A stretch of 64,000 nucleotides of DNA from Limnochordaceae bacterium. GTDB taxonomy: Bacteria; Bacillota; Limnochordia; Limnochordales; DUMU01. The notes below the pieces were generated by a model. That model searched no databases. It saw only the letters and a program-made list of their open reading frames with translations, and had not been told where the DNA came from. The position numbers and the translations under genes are program-made. Positions within the stretch are counted from its first letter, which is position 1. Each line of letters opens with the position of its first letter. The stretch lies in the NCBI GenBank assembly GCA_014896305.1, contig JADBKQ010000001.1, positions 186,001 to 250,000 of the forward strand, read 5' to 3'. Below, one piece after another: positions 1 through 8,087 of this stretch.

Positions 1-201
1 GATACCGATCTGCATTTGCGGCCAGACCATGTCCAGGAGATCCTGGCGCGAGTGCGAAAGACCGACGGCGTGTCATACACCCTGCGGCAGGTGGAAAGCG
101 AGCTACGCCTGGCGCAGCAGTATCTGCAAGCGTTACCGGAGGGAGAGGCCCGAGACCAGCTGACCGCATTGTTGGGGCAGATGGGTCACCGACGAACGTA
201 G
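1..201 (+). CDS. C-terminal end of a polyprenyl (heptaprenyl-type) diphosphate synthase, cut by window edge
   Basis: The frame is open from base 1, so the gene starts outside the window and only about 66 residues are visible. The tail has the pattern seen at the end of trans-isoprenyl diphosphate synthases: a helix with RKTDGVSYT, then LRLAQQYLQALPEGEARDQL and a last short helix. In the family this end packs against the all-alpha core; the catalytic DDxxD motifs would lie upstream and cannot be seen. Such enzymes make the polyprenyl chain of menaquinone. The call rests on a short match and is moderate. A TTG at base 16 is an internal codon, not a start. Confidence 0.55.
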   Translation, partial: DTDLHLRPDHVQEILARVRKTDGVSYTLRQVESELRLAQQYLQALPEGEARDQLTALLGQMGHRRT

Positions 202-258
202 CCCCGGCAGAGCACGGCTGGGCCGGGACGCCCGCATCAACAAAGGGGGATGGTACGA

Positions 259-1278
259 ATGGACGACACAGGCGGACGCACCTTCACGGCTCCCGGCCCT
301 GGGCCAGTTCCTGGCTGGAGAATCGCCGGCTGGTTACGGAAGTGGCCGCTGGCGCTGGTGATCGTCTTAGGCATCTGGTTTTTCGTTCCCGGCTCAGGGC
401 TCTGGTATACTGTACCAGCCGCCCTCCAGGGTCGTGTGTATACGCTGGGGGCACCCGGGCCCATTGCCGACCCCGGTTTGCATTTCAAGCTTCCCTCACC
501 GATTCAGACCGTACGACTCTTTCCTCACACGCGGGTGGATACCATCCAGGTGGGGTTTGCTACACAGCCGCCGACTCGAGACGCGCAGACGTTGGGCTAT
601 ACATCGGGCATCAACTACGTTTTGACCAACGACCAGAACCTGCTGCATGTGGAGTATACGGTGCAGTACACATATCCCGAGTCCTGGAAGCAATGGGAGA
701 ACATCGAGGACTTCGGGGCGCTGATTCGCGGAGCCGCTGAGGCGGCTATGCGCTCCACGGTGGCCAGCCACAGTGTGGACGAAGTGTTGACGACGCAGAA
801 GGACGTGGTCCAACGGGAGGCGCAAGCACACTTGCAGGAGCTGCTGAAAGCGGTGGACGCCGGGGTTCAGGTTTTCAACGTGCAGCTACAATCCGTGGCG
901 CCTCCTGAACCGGTGCGCGATGCGTTTGCCGAAGTGCAGAACGCGATCGAGACCCGCTCCACGTTGGTGAACCAGGCACAGGCCTACCAAAACGCCAAGC
1001 TGGCCGAGGCGCAGGGAGAGGTGGCCAAGGTTATTGCGGAAGGGGAGGCTTATGCAGCAGAGCGCGTAAACAAAGCGCAAGGAGACGCCGCTCGGTTTAA
1101 CCAGCTCTACGAAGAGTATCGCAAGTCCCCCGACGTAACACGGGAACGGCTCTACAACGAGATGCTCCAGCAAGTGCTTCCCAGTGTCAAGGAGATCTAC
1201 ATCACGGATAGCCATGGGGTTTTGCAGCAGTTGAAGCTGGGCCAGAGCGGCGGCCAAGGAACCGGGTCGGGAGGTTGA
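259..1278 (+). CDS. hflK: HflK-type SPFH/stomatin-family membrane protein
   Basis: This is a 339-residue bitopic membrane protein with a proline/glycine-rich cytosolic start, one membrane segment at about residues 29-46, and an SPFH (band 7) domain, followed by an alanine/glutamate-rich coiled-coil (AEAQGEVAKVIAEGEAYAAE). HflK forms a cage with HflC around the FtsH protease and modulates its activity; that role is family knowledge. The ATG at 259 is preferred over the ATG at 250 because the AAAGGGGG ribosome site ends right at 249, leaving nine bases to 259. It is followed after four bases by hflC, so the two are surely co-transcribed. No ftsH is in the window. Confidence 0.88.
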   Translation: MDDTGGRTFTAPGPGPVPGWRIAGWLRKWPLALVIVLGIWFFVPGSGLWYTVPAALQGRVYTLGAPGPIADPGLHFKLPSPIQTVRLFPHTRVDTIQVGFATQPPTRDAQTLGYTSGINYVLTNDQNLLHVEYTVQYTYPESWKQWENIEDFGALIRGAAEAAMRSTVASHSVDEVLTTQKDVVQREAQAHLQELLKAVDAGVQVFNVQLQSVAPPEPVRDAFAEVQNAIETRSTLVNQAQAYQNAKLAEAQGEVAKVIAEGEAYAAERVNKAQGDAARFNQLYEEYRKSPDVTRERLYNEMLQQVLPSVKEIYITDSHGVLQQLKLGQSGGQGTGSGG

Positions 1279-1282
1279 GCCA

Positions 1283-2146
1283 ATGCGTAGATGGATAGTG
1301 ACCGGGGTTGTCATCATCCTGGCTATCATCCTGGTCTCGTCGGCGTTGTTTACCACCAACCCGCGCACGCAAGCGGTGGTGCTTCAGTTCGGCGACCCGG
1401 TTCGTTCGGTGCAGGCGGCGGGGCCGCACATGAAGGTGCCGTTCATTGAGACAGTCCAGTTGCTCCCGAAGACCGTACTGTTTCTCAACGCGCAGCCAGA
1501 AGAGGCCATCTCTCTTGACAAGCGCACCGTGATCGCCGACTACTATGTCGTCTGGCGGATCAAGAATCCGATGCTGTTCGTCAAGACCATGGGAACCGTG
1601 GCCAAGTCCTTGATTCAGCTGGATGACATCGTGTTTAGTTCGGTCCGCCAAGAGATCAGCAGGACGAGCTTTGACGAGCTGATCGTCGCCCGCAGGGAGA
1701 TGACCAACCATATCGTTTCGGACGCGGCGCCGAAGTTGGAACGGTACGGGATTGATCTGCTCGACGTCGAGTTCGTACGGCTGGAATTGCCCCAGCAGAA
1801 CCAGCAAGCCGTCTTTGAACGGATGCGCTCCGAGCGGGATCGCATCGCGCAGCAAGAGAAAGCTCAAGGGACCGCACAGGGGACGAGCATTCGGGCCGAT
1901 ACCGATCGGCAGGTGGCCACCATGGTGGCCGTGGCGAAACGGCAAGCCCAGGAGATCATGGGGAAAGCGGACGCGGAGGCGACCCGTATCTATGCCCAGG
2001 CGTATGGGAAAGATCCGTCTTTCTACTCGTTTTGGATCCGCCTGCAGACGCTGCAACAGAGCTTGAAGAACCAGACCACTCTGGTCATTGACCGCAACGA
2101 CCCGATTGCCCAGACCCTTATGGGCCAGGGTGTTGGACGACGCTGA
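1283..2146 (+). CDS. hflC: HflC-type SPFH/stomatin-family membrane protein
   Basis: The 287-residue protein has an N-terminal membrane helix at residues 5-24, an SPFH domain and a C-terminal coiled-coil (AKRQAQEIMGKADAEATRIYAQAYGKDPSFYSFWIRL split over the end of the domain). The AQAYGKDPSFYSF segment is typical of HflC. It should pair with the upstream HflK to form the HflKC complex that sequesters FtsH. The start ATG has GGGAGG eight bases upstream, lying inside the end of hflK. Family assignment is confident; the distinction between HflC and other stomatin paralogues rests on gene order and this tail motif. Confidence 0.9.
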   Translation: MRRWIVTGVVIILAIILVSSALFTTNPRTQAVVLQFGDPVRSVQAAGPHMKVPFIETVQLLPKTVLFLNAQPEEAISLDKRTVIADYYVVWRIKNPMLFVKTMGTVAKSLIQLDDIVFSSVRQEISRTSFDELIVARREMTNHIVSDAAPKLERYGIDLLDVEFVRLELPQQNQQAVFERMRSERDRIAQQEKAQGTAQGTSIRADTDRQVATMVAVAKRQAQEIMGKADAEATRIYAQAYGKDPSFYSFWIRLQTLQQSLKNQTTLVIDRNDPIAQTLMGQGVGRR

Positions 2147-2345
2147 CATAAAGGAGCTATACAAATGGGCACACACCCGCACCGTTCTCACCGAAGTACT
2201 CAGCGAGCAGTATGGGCAATTGGCGCAGTCCGGCTGGGTGGCCACGCCCGCTGAGGTGCGCCGCGATGTGGCGGAGCTTTTGGGCGGGAACTTCTGGCGG
2301 TTTGTGGGTCGCCAGCCCTCCGAATCAGGCGAACTCAACGAAAAA
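2130..2345 (+). pseudogene. Remnant of the C-terminus of a uronate-isomerase-type amidohydrolase
   Basis: In the frame that overlaps the end of hflC, about 65 codons read as convincing protein: ELYKWAHTRTVLTEVL, then a helix, then AELLGGNFWRFVGR. The pattern WA-x2-R-x2-LTE-x-L ... A-x6-(L/I)-x-GN-x2-R resembles the last two helices of glucuronate isomerase and related amidohydrolases. No start codon, metal-binding TIM barrel or upstream gene body precedes it, and after about 2345 the translation becomes low quality. I infer a decayed gene of which only the 3' end survives, stranded between hflC and nagZ. The family call is by eye and needs a profile search. Confidence 0.4.
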
Positions 2346-2451
2346 GACGGCTGCCATGGATCCGGGCACAGCCCTTCGTCGAGCGCCGGCCGTGGCAGCT
2401 GCTTTTGCTTCGTTGTGACCCCGGGTTCTTCCGCAGGGGTGAACGATCTGG

Positions 2452-4227
2452 CTACCAGGTCAGCCCAGTCCCGAGAGGGGCAATCCCCGGGATCTCTACC
2501 GGGAGTTTGCCGGCAGGCTTCACGCGTCCAAAGAGGACATCTCCCAACGCTTGCAGCGAGACGGGAGTGTAGCCGTAGGTGGCGACATATGTCTTGACCT
2601 CGGGGAAGCGCAGGATGTCATACGGTTCCCGCAGGGCGACCACAACGGTGGGCTTGTCTAGCTCCAACAGCGAACGGACGAGATCGACCTGAGCAGAGGA
2701 TTGAGTGGCCCGATAGGTGCCAACGACAACCAGGTCTGCGCTGCGAGCCAGCCGCGTCGCTGCTGCCACATCGATGGAGGACCGGCCGCTAACTGGGTAG
2801 AGATACTCTACGACGTTTTTCGCTCCACTGCGCAAGGCTTTCCCCAGAGTGCTCGAACTGGATCCAAGCTCCTCGACTTGAGTGAGAGCCGCATCTTGCG
2901 GAGCGATAACGACGATCTTGCCGGTGTAACCCGGCTTGAGAGGCAACACGTGGGCTTGATTGCGGACCACCGTGATACTGCGGCGGGCGATTTGCAAGCC
3001 TACCGCCTGGGAGGTGGGCGTAGCGACCTGTTTCGCCACCGCTTGGGGGTCGACCTGGCTGCTGCGGAAAAGGCCAAGCTGCTCTTTGGCTTGCAGAATG
3101 CGCCGGACGGATTCATCCAATCGCGACGTCGTAATCTCGCCTGCGCGAACAGCAGCGACCACCCGTTGAATGGCAGTGATCTCATCCTGCCAATCCCGGG
3201 GCCACGCGATCAGAACCTGGTCGGCTCCTGCCTGGATGGCTTTCACCGCCGCCTCGCCGATCCCCCAGGTCTGCACGATTGCTCCCATCTCCAACGCATC
3301 GGTAAAGATCAATCCTTTAAACCCGAGCTCTTGGCGGAGTAATCCTTGCAGCACTTTGGGTGAAAGAGTCGCTGGGAGTCCGGGGGTAGGGTCGACGGCA
3401 GGGAAGGTGATATGGGCTGTCATGATTCCACCCACGCCGGCCTTGATAGCCGCCGCAAAGGGCACCAGTTCGACACGGTCGAGATGGGCCCGGTCGTAGG
3501 GAACGGTGGGCAGGGAGATATGGGAATCCATCGACGTATCACCATGACCCGGGAAGTGCTTGGCCGTAGCCAGCACGCCCCCGGCTTGCAAGCCCTGGAC
3601 GAGGGCGGTTCCCAGGCGAGCAACTTGCTGTGGATCGCTGCCCAGGGATCGCAAACCGATCACAGGGTTGTCAGGGTTGTTGTTGACATCGACGACAGGG
3701 GCGAAGTCGACGTTGATACCTACGGCTCGTAGCTCGCGAGCCGTAATCTCGCCTTGCTGGCGGGCGAGTTCCTCAGAACCGACTGCACCGAGAGCCATAT
3801 TTCCAGGGAAATTGGTGGCTCCCGCCAGCCGTTGGACGATCCCCCCCTCCTGGTCCGTTGCAATGAGGAGAGGAATGCCCGCACCGTTGGTAGTCGCCGC
3901 CTTCTGCAACTGGTTGGTCAACACCGCTACTTGCACCGGCGAGTCGATGTTGCGCCCAAACAGGATGACCCCACCTACGTGGTACTCCTCCACGAGGGTC
4001 TGCGCCTCGTAGCCCATCAGTTGACCGGGAAAGCCCACGAGGAAGAGCTGACCTACTTTTTCCTCTACCGACATCTGGCGGATCCGCTGGTCAATGGAGA
4101 GGGCTGGTTGGGTCGAGCTTGGCGGAGTACCCGGTGCTGCCTTCTGCCGCTGAACCGCAGTGAGAGCGACGACCGTGCCAACCACCAGCGTCGCCAATAG
4201 GAAAGCCAGGCCGTAACGTTGACGCAC
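2452..4227 (-). CDS. nagZ: Secreted or membrane-anchored GH3 beta-N-acetylhexosaminidase (NagZ family)
   Basis: The 591-residue protein starts with a hydrophobic signal/anchor (residues 5-23) and then a glycoside hydrolase family 3 barrel. KHFPGHGDTSMDSH at 223-236 is the NagZ signature and supplies the His/Asp general-acid dyad; the nucleophile is Asp310 in FTDALEMGAI. A second alpha/beta domain fills about 400-590, as in Bacillus NagZ (YbbD). The enzyme releases N-acetylglucosamine from muropeptides outside the membrane in cell-wall recycling. The GTG start has AGGAGG upstream. It is convergent with hflKC and has no obvious operon partner. The presence of the full His-Asp motif distinguishes it from beta-glucosidases. 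Confidence 0.93.
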   Translation of the reverse strand: MRQRYGLAFLLATLVVGTVVALTAVQRQKAAPGTPPSSTQPALSIDQRIRQMSVEEKVGQLFLVGFPGQLMGYEAQTLVEEYHVGGVILFGRNIDSPVQVAVLTNQLQKAATTNGAGIPLLIATDQEGGIVQRLAGATNFPGNMALGAVGSEELARQQGEITARELRAVGINVDFAPVVDVNNNPDNPVIGLRSLGSDPQQVARLGTALVQGLQAGGVLATAKHFPGHGDTSMDSHISLPTVPYDRAHLDRVELVPFAAAIKAGVGGIMTAHITFPAVDPTPGLPATLSPKVLQGLLRQELGFKGLIFTDALEMGAIVQTWGIGEAAVKAIQAGADQVLIAWPRDWQDEITAIQRVVAAVRAGEITTSRLDESVRRILQAKEQLGLFRSSQVDPQAVAKQVATPTSQAVGLQIARRSITVVRNQAHVLPLKPGYTGKIVVIAPQDAALTQVEELGSSSSTLGKALRSGAKNVVEYLYPVSGRSSIDVAAATRLARSADLVVVGTYRATQSSAQVDLVRSLLELDKPTVVVALREPYDILRFPEVKTYVATYGYTPVSLQALGDVLFGRVKPAGKLPVEIPGIAPLGTGLTW

Positions 4228-4568
4228 TTCTCTTCCTCCTAACTTTGGTGAGCTTCCCCATCTACCAGGTGGACCGCGGGACCGCCCCGAACACCAGCGT
4301 CAACGCCGCAGGGGAGGGGGCGATGAGCCATTGGACGGGAACCCTGGTTTCCACTGGGAGTTCGGGGTGGAGTTGTCCGACTCCTGCCCGGTTGGCTGCG
4401 TCCTGTCGCCGGAAAGAAAGCAGAGCTTCAAGCCATCCGCCAGATTCTAGCTTACACTAAAGAACGCCTGTACTTGACCCGTCCTGCGCAGGCTGCTACG
4501 TTCGTCCCAAAGGCAGCACGTGGCATCGTTGTCCATTGGGCAGGGACAGGCAGATGGGGGGAAAGAGC
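4228..4568. other. Intergenic region between nagZ and nifS
   Basis: About 340 bases separate the divergent nagZ and nifS genes. Short open frames here have no ribosome site or recognisable protein pattern. The only feature I can propose is a weak promoter at 4474-4502 facing nifS, listed separately. Confidence 0.5.
4474..4502 (+). promoter_or_regulatory. Candidate sigma-A promoter for nifS-thiI
   Basis: TTGACC (4474-4479) is followed after 17 bases by TACGTT (4497-4502). The -35 is good and the -10 is weak. It lies about 67 bases before the nifS start and is the best match in the gap. Confidence 0.35.
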
Positions 4569-5852
4569 ATGGACAGTTTTGCACGGGGGAATCCACCCGG
4601 AACCCCGGACGCGCCAGAAGTATACCTGGATAACAGCGCTACCACCCCACCGCTGCCGGAAGTCGTGAGGGCGATGCTCACCGTTTTGCAGGAGGAATAT
4701 GGGAACCCGTCCAGCCTCCATCGGCGGGGGCGCATGGCGGCTCAAATCCTGCGTTACAGCCGGCAGTCCGTAGCCGACTTGCTCAGAGTCGACCCAGACG
4801 AGATTGTGTTCACCTCTGGGGGGACAGAGGCCAATAACCTGGCCCTGCGCGGAGTGGCCGAGCTGGCGGCGGGCAGTCATAGGTTCGTTCACGACCGGCC
4901 GCACTTGATCACGACCGCCATCGAGCATCCCTCCATCCTTGAGCCTGCCAGGTACCTGGAGCAGCACGGCTGGGATGTGACTTATCTTCCGGTCGACCGG
5001 GAGGGCCTGATCGACGTGGATCAGCTGGCAGCCGCCTGCCGGCCCACTACCGTGCTGGTCAGCACCATGTGGGTCAACAACGAAATCGGCAGCATTCAAC
5101 CGTTGGACGAAATCGGCGCCACCTTACGCCGGCTGCGGGAGGAGTACCGTGCGGCGGATCGGGCTGCCTCATCAGGCAGCGAGGTCCGGGCGTACCCGTA
5201 TTGGCACGTGGACGCGGTTCAGGCGGTGGGCAAGCTGGTGGTCGAGCCCTTGCGGTTGGGGATCGACCTGTTGACCGTGAGTGGACACAAAATCCACGGG
5301 CCCAAGGGGGTAGGGGCTCTGTTCATTCGCAAGGGGGTTCGCATCGCTCCCTTGTTGCTGGGAGGTGGACAAGAAGAAGGCCTGCGGTCCGGGACCGAGA
5401 ACCTCCCGGGCATCGCAGGAATGGGAGAGGCTTGCCATTTGGCCCGGGGACTGTTGGCGACTTTGCCTGCTCAACTATGGACGCTGCGGGAGCGGCTGTG
5501 GCAGGGGATTGCCGCCGCGATTCCCCAGGCCTATCGCCACGGTCCCAGTGACCCTTCCCGCGTTGCGCCCCACATCCTCAGCGTCGGCTTTCCGGGCACG
5601 AAGGGAGAAGTGCTGGTCCGTTACTTGTCAGACCGGGGGGTGGCGACCGCCACCGGTTCTGCCTGCCACAGCCGGAATCCCAGCCCCAGCCACGTGCTGA
5701 CGGCGATCCACTTACCGCCCGCCGAGGCCGAGGGGACATTGCGGTTTAGCCTGTCGATACAAAACACGGCTGAACAGGTGGACCGCACCGTGAAAGTGCT
5801 GAAAGAGGCGGTGGCCGAGGTTCGGGAGCTGGCTGGCTGGAGGTCCGCTTAG
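4569..5852 (+). CDS. Cysteine desulfurase (NifS/IscS family), likely sulfur donor for ThiI
   Basis: This PLP enzyme takes sulfur from cysteine as a protein persulfide. Visible marks in the 427-residue product are YLDNSATTP at the N-terminus, the PLP lysine Lys241 in SGHKIHGPKG, and the persulfide-forming Cys366 in ATGSACHSR. The start at 4569 is chosen because GGGGGGAAAGAG stands directly before it; upstream in-frame codons add a tail without homology. thiI follows 108 bases downstream on the same strand. In Bacillus a dedicated desulfurase (NifZ) is paired with ThiI in the same way, so the product most likely feeds tRNA 4-thiouridine rather than general Fe-S assembly; that assignment is inference from context. 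Confidence 0.92.
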   Translation: MDSFARGNPPGTPDAPEVYLDNSATTPPLPEVVRAMLTVLQEEYGNPSSLHRRGRMAAQILRYSRQSVADLLRVDPDEIVFTSGGTEANNLALRGVAELAAGSHRFVHDRPHLITTAIEHPSILEPARYLEQHGWDVTYLPVDREGLIDVDQLAAACRPTTVLVSTMWVNNEIGSIQPLDEIGATLRRLREEYRAADRAASSGSEVRAYPYWHVDAVQAVGKLVVEPLRLGIDLLTVSGHKIHGPKGVGALFIRKGVRIAPLLLGGGQEEGLRSGTENLPGIAGMGEACHLARGLLATLPAQLWTLRERLWQGIAAAIPQAYRHGPSDPSRVAPHILSVGFPGTKGEVLVRYLSDRGVATATGSACHSRNPSPSHVLTAIHLPPAEAEGTLRFSLSIQNTAEQVDRTVKVLKEAVAEVRELAGWRSA

Positions 5853-5960
5853 AGAGGGCGCCTGGCAGGCAACGGGACGCAGGGGATGATCGTTCCCGCG
5901 CTGGGGCGGTGCCGATGGTGAGTGACTACCTGGTGCCGGCAACAGGAGGTCGGTTCAAGA

Positions 5961-7316
5961 ATGGAGAAGTTGCAGCGAGCGTGGCGGCGGGTGATCCTGG
6001 TACGATACGGTGAAATCGCCCTGAAAGGAAAGAACCGGTCGGATTTTGAACAGCAGCTAGCCCGCCAGATAGAGGCGACCGTAACCTCGTTGGCCCAGGG
6101 ACAGACTGGCGGCAGTGCCAGTGTAACCGAGCCCATGCCCGTGCTGGCCGCGGTGGAGCGGACTTATGGGCGTATCTTCGTCACGCCCCGGCGGGCGGAG
6201 GACTTGTCGCTCGTGCTCTCTGCCCTGCAGTATGTGCCAGGTCTGGTCTCTTTCTCTCCGGCGGTGCGGGTTCCCCTGGGTGAACCCCACGGCGCCGATT
6301 CGCTGCCAGCCATCCAGGACGCTGCCTGGGAGCTGGTGCAGGAAGCCCTTGCTACCGAAGCCCTGCCGCCGACCCCCTGGCGGTTGACCGGCCCTCCCCC
6401 TCGCACGTTCAAGGTGGCGGCACGCCGCTCCTACAAAAGGTTTCCCCTGACGTCGCTCGAACTAAACCAGGAAGTGGGGGCAGAGCTCCTGCGCAGGGGA
6501 ATTGGGCTGCCGGTGGATGTTCACCAGCCCGATCTGACGGTTTCGATCGAGGTCCGTGAGGAAGGGGCGTACATTTCAGTATTGGAGATCCCTGGGCCGG
6601 GCGGCTTGCCGGTGGGCAGCAGTGGTCGGGCAGTTTTGTTGCTCTCCGGAGGCATTGACTCGCCGGTAGCTGGTTGGATGGCGCTGCGGCGCGGGGTGGA
6701 GCTGACAGCCCTTCATTTCGAATCGTATCCGTTCACCAGCGAGGAGGCCTTACGGAAGGTAGAAGATCTTTGCCGGGTGATGGCTCGTTACGCAGGCGGT
6801 CGCCTGGTGCTGCGAGTCTGCCATTTCACAGAGGTGCAAAAAGCCATCCAACTTCGTTGCCCGGAGCAGCTGCGAATCACCATCCTGCGCCGGATGATGT
6901 TTCGCGTGGCGGAGCAGATTGCCGAACAGGAAGGAGCAGCCGCCCTTTGCACGGGCGAGAACATCGGTCAGGTGGCTAGCCAAACATTGGAAAGCCTGCG
7001 GGCCATTGAAATGGTGACACTGCTGCCGGTATTGCGGCCACTAGCCGGGTTTGACAAGGATGAGACCGTACGCCAAGCCCAGCAACTTGGAACTTTTGAC
7101 ATTTCCATTCGCCCGTTTGAGGATTGCTGCACGATCTTTGCTCCAGTCCACCCCCGTACCCGCCCGCAGCCCGAGGAAGTGAGCAAAGCGGAGGCCGCTT
7201 TGGACGTGAACGGCCTGGTCCGGCAGGCGGTGGCCCAGACGGATCGGCGAGAGATAGCGGCATACTGGCCGGCGTTAGCGCCCAACCCCCCTGTGCCTAC
7301 GCGCGGCCAGCCATAA
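5961..7316 (+). CDS. thiI: tRNA 4-thiouridine synthase ThiI
   Basis: ThiI adenylates uridine-8 of tRNA and replaces its oxygen with sulfur. The 451-residue protein shows ILVRYGEIALKGKNR at the start (NFLD/THUMP region), a THUMP domain to about residue 210, and the PP-loop SGGIDSPVAG at 229-238. It lacks the C-terminal rhodanese domain of the E. coli enzyme, as is usual in Gram-positive bacteria, so sulfur must come directly from the desulfurase encoded upstream. The ATG at 5961 has AGGAGG about 11 bases ahead and begins exactly where homologues begin; an in-frame GTG at 5922 is less likely. The last 42 bases overlap the convergent queT-type gene. Confidence 0.93.
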   Translation: MEKLQRAWRRVILVRYGEIALKGKNRSDFEQQLARQIEATVTSLAQGQTGGSASVTEPMPVLAAVERTYGRIFVTPRRAEDLSLVLSALQYVPGLVSFSPAVRVPLGEPHGADSLPAIQDAAWELVQEALATEALPPTPWRLTGPPPRTFKVAARRSYKRFPLTSLELNQEVGAELLRRGIGLPVDVHQPDLTVSIEVREEGAYISVLEIPGPGGLPVGSSGRAVLLLSGGIDSPVAGWMALRRGVELTALHFESYPFTSEEALRKVEDLCRVMARYAGGRLVLRVCHFTEVQKAIQLRCPEQLRITILRRMMFRVAEQIAEQEGAAALCTGENIGQVASQTLESLRAIEMVTLLPVLRPLAGFDKDETVRQAQQLGTFDISIRPFEDCCTIFAPVHPRTRPQPEEVSKAEAALDVNGLVRQAVAQTDRREIAAYWPALAPNPPVPTRGQP

Positions 7317-7913
7317 TAGCAGCGGCCAGCCGACCAGGTAGACCACCACGGCCTCGCTCACACCGATCGAGAACACGGTAGGCCAGTATGGGACCGCATA
7401 GATCCCGTGCAGATAGAGACTGACCAAGAAGGCGTTGAGCAACACGGGGCTGGACAGGGCCAGGGCAGGGCGGTAACGGAGAAGACGGGTAAGCAGGGCG
7501 GCCAGCAGGGTGACGGCGCTACCGCCGAAGATATCCCATGGTCCGAGGTTGCCCAACACATTGGCTAGAAGGCAGCCGATGCCCAGGGCCAGGGGAGCTT
7601 CCGGAAAGATCAGGGGCAGGGTGGTAAGAGCTTCGGCCAAGCGAAGCTGGATCGGACCGAAGCTGGCAAACTGGAGGGCAAACACCAGCGCCACGTAAAG
7701 GGCGGCGATCAAAGCCCCTAAGGTGAGGCGGATGGTCGCCGGCCGGGTCGGCCGGCTGAGCTCGTGATCCCATGCGGCCAGGGCGGGCGGTAAGTCCTTG
7801 AGAGAGCGAAGAGAACGCCACGGCGAGAAGCGACGCCTTGCGACTCTGCCCGGGTGTGGGGTAGGCAGGCGCTCAGCCTTCATCTTTGGCCTTTCTCCCT
7901 TCTTTGCCCCCAT
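7275..7913 (-). CDS. queT: QueT family (DUF988) queuosine-precursor transporter
   Basis: The protein of 202-212 residues is very hydrophobic with about five membrane helices. LTLGALIAALYVALV, the motif QLRLAEALTTLPLI and LGNLGPWDIFGG identify the QueT family, the substrate-binding membrane subunit of an ECF-like importer thought to bring in preQ1/queuine for tRNA modification. It is therefore functionally close to ThiI, with which it overlaps tail to tail by 42 bases. The start could be the ATG at 7913 or the ATG at 7883; GGGAGAAAGG precedes the second. I looked for a preQ1 riboswitch in the 170 bases upstream and did not find a convincing one. Confidence 0.85.
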   Translation of the reverse strand: MGAKKGERPKMKAERLPTPHPGRVARRRFSPWRSLRSLKDLPPALAAWDHELSRPTRPATIRLTLGALIAALYVALVFALQFASFGPIQLRLAEALTTLPLIFPEAPLALGIGCLLANVLGNLGPWDIFGGSAVTLLAALLTRLLRYRPALALSSPVLLNAFLVSLYLHGIYAVPYWPTVFSIGVSEAVVVYLVGWPLLLWLAARRHRGVGR

Positions 7914-8087
7914 GCGTTCATTACGGCCATCCTATCCCGGTACGTGCTGCCGGTCAAGGTGCTTGGGGACCGTCTGGCTATCTGTCCCTCGTTTGCCAAG
8001 TTAGCAGGAAGCCAGTGGGTTACGGCGAAAACTAGCCCTGAAGGTAGTCTCCCCCAAAGGGAAAACGTGCAAGGGAGGTAAGGCTTC

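Noticed and set aside
2346-2597. Continuation of the frame after the amidohydrolase-like tail
   Set aside because: It overlaps the end of nagZ on the other strand and the residues after about 2345 have no protein-like pattern.
7914-8087. preQ1 riboswitch before the queT-type gene
   Set aside because: The expected conserved stem and A-rich tail are not present on the minus strand.
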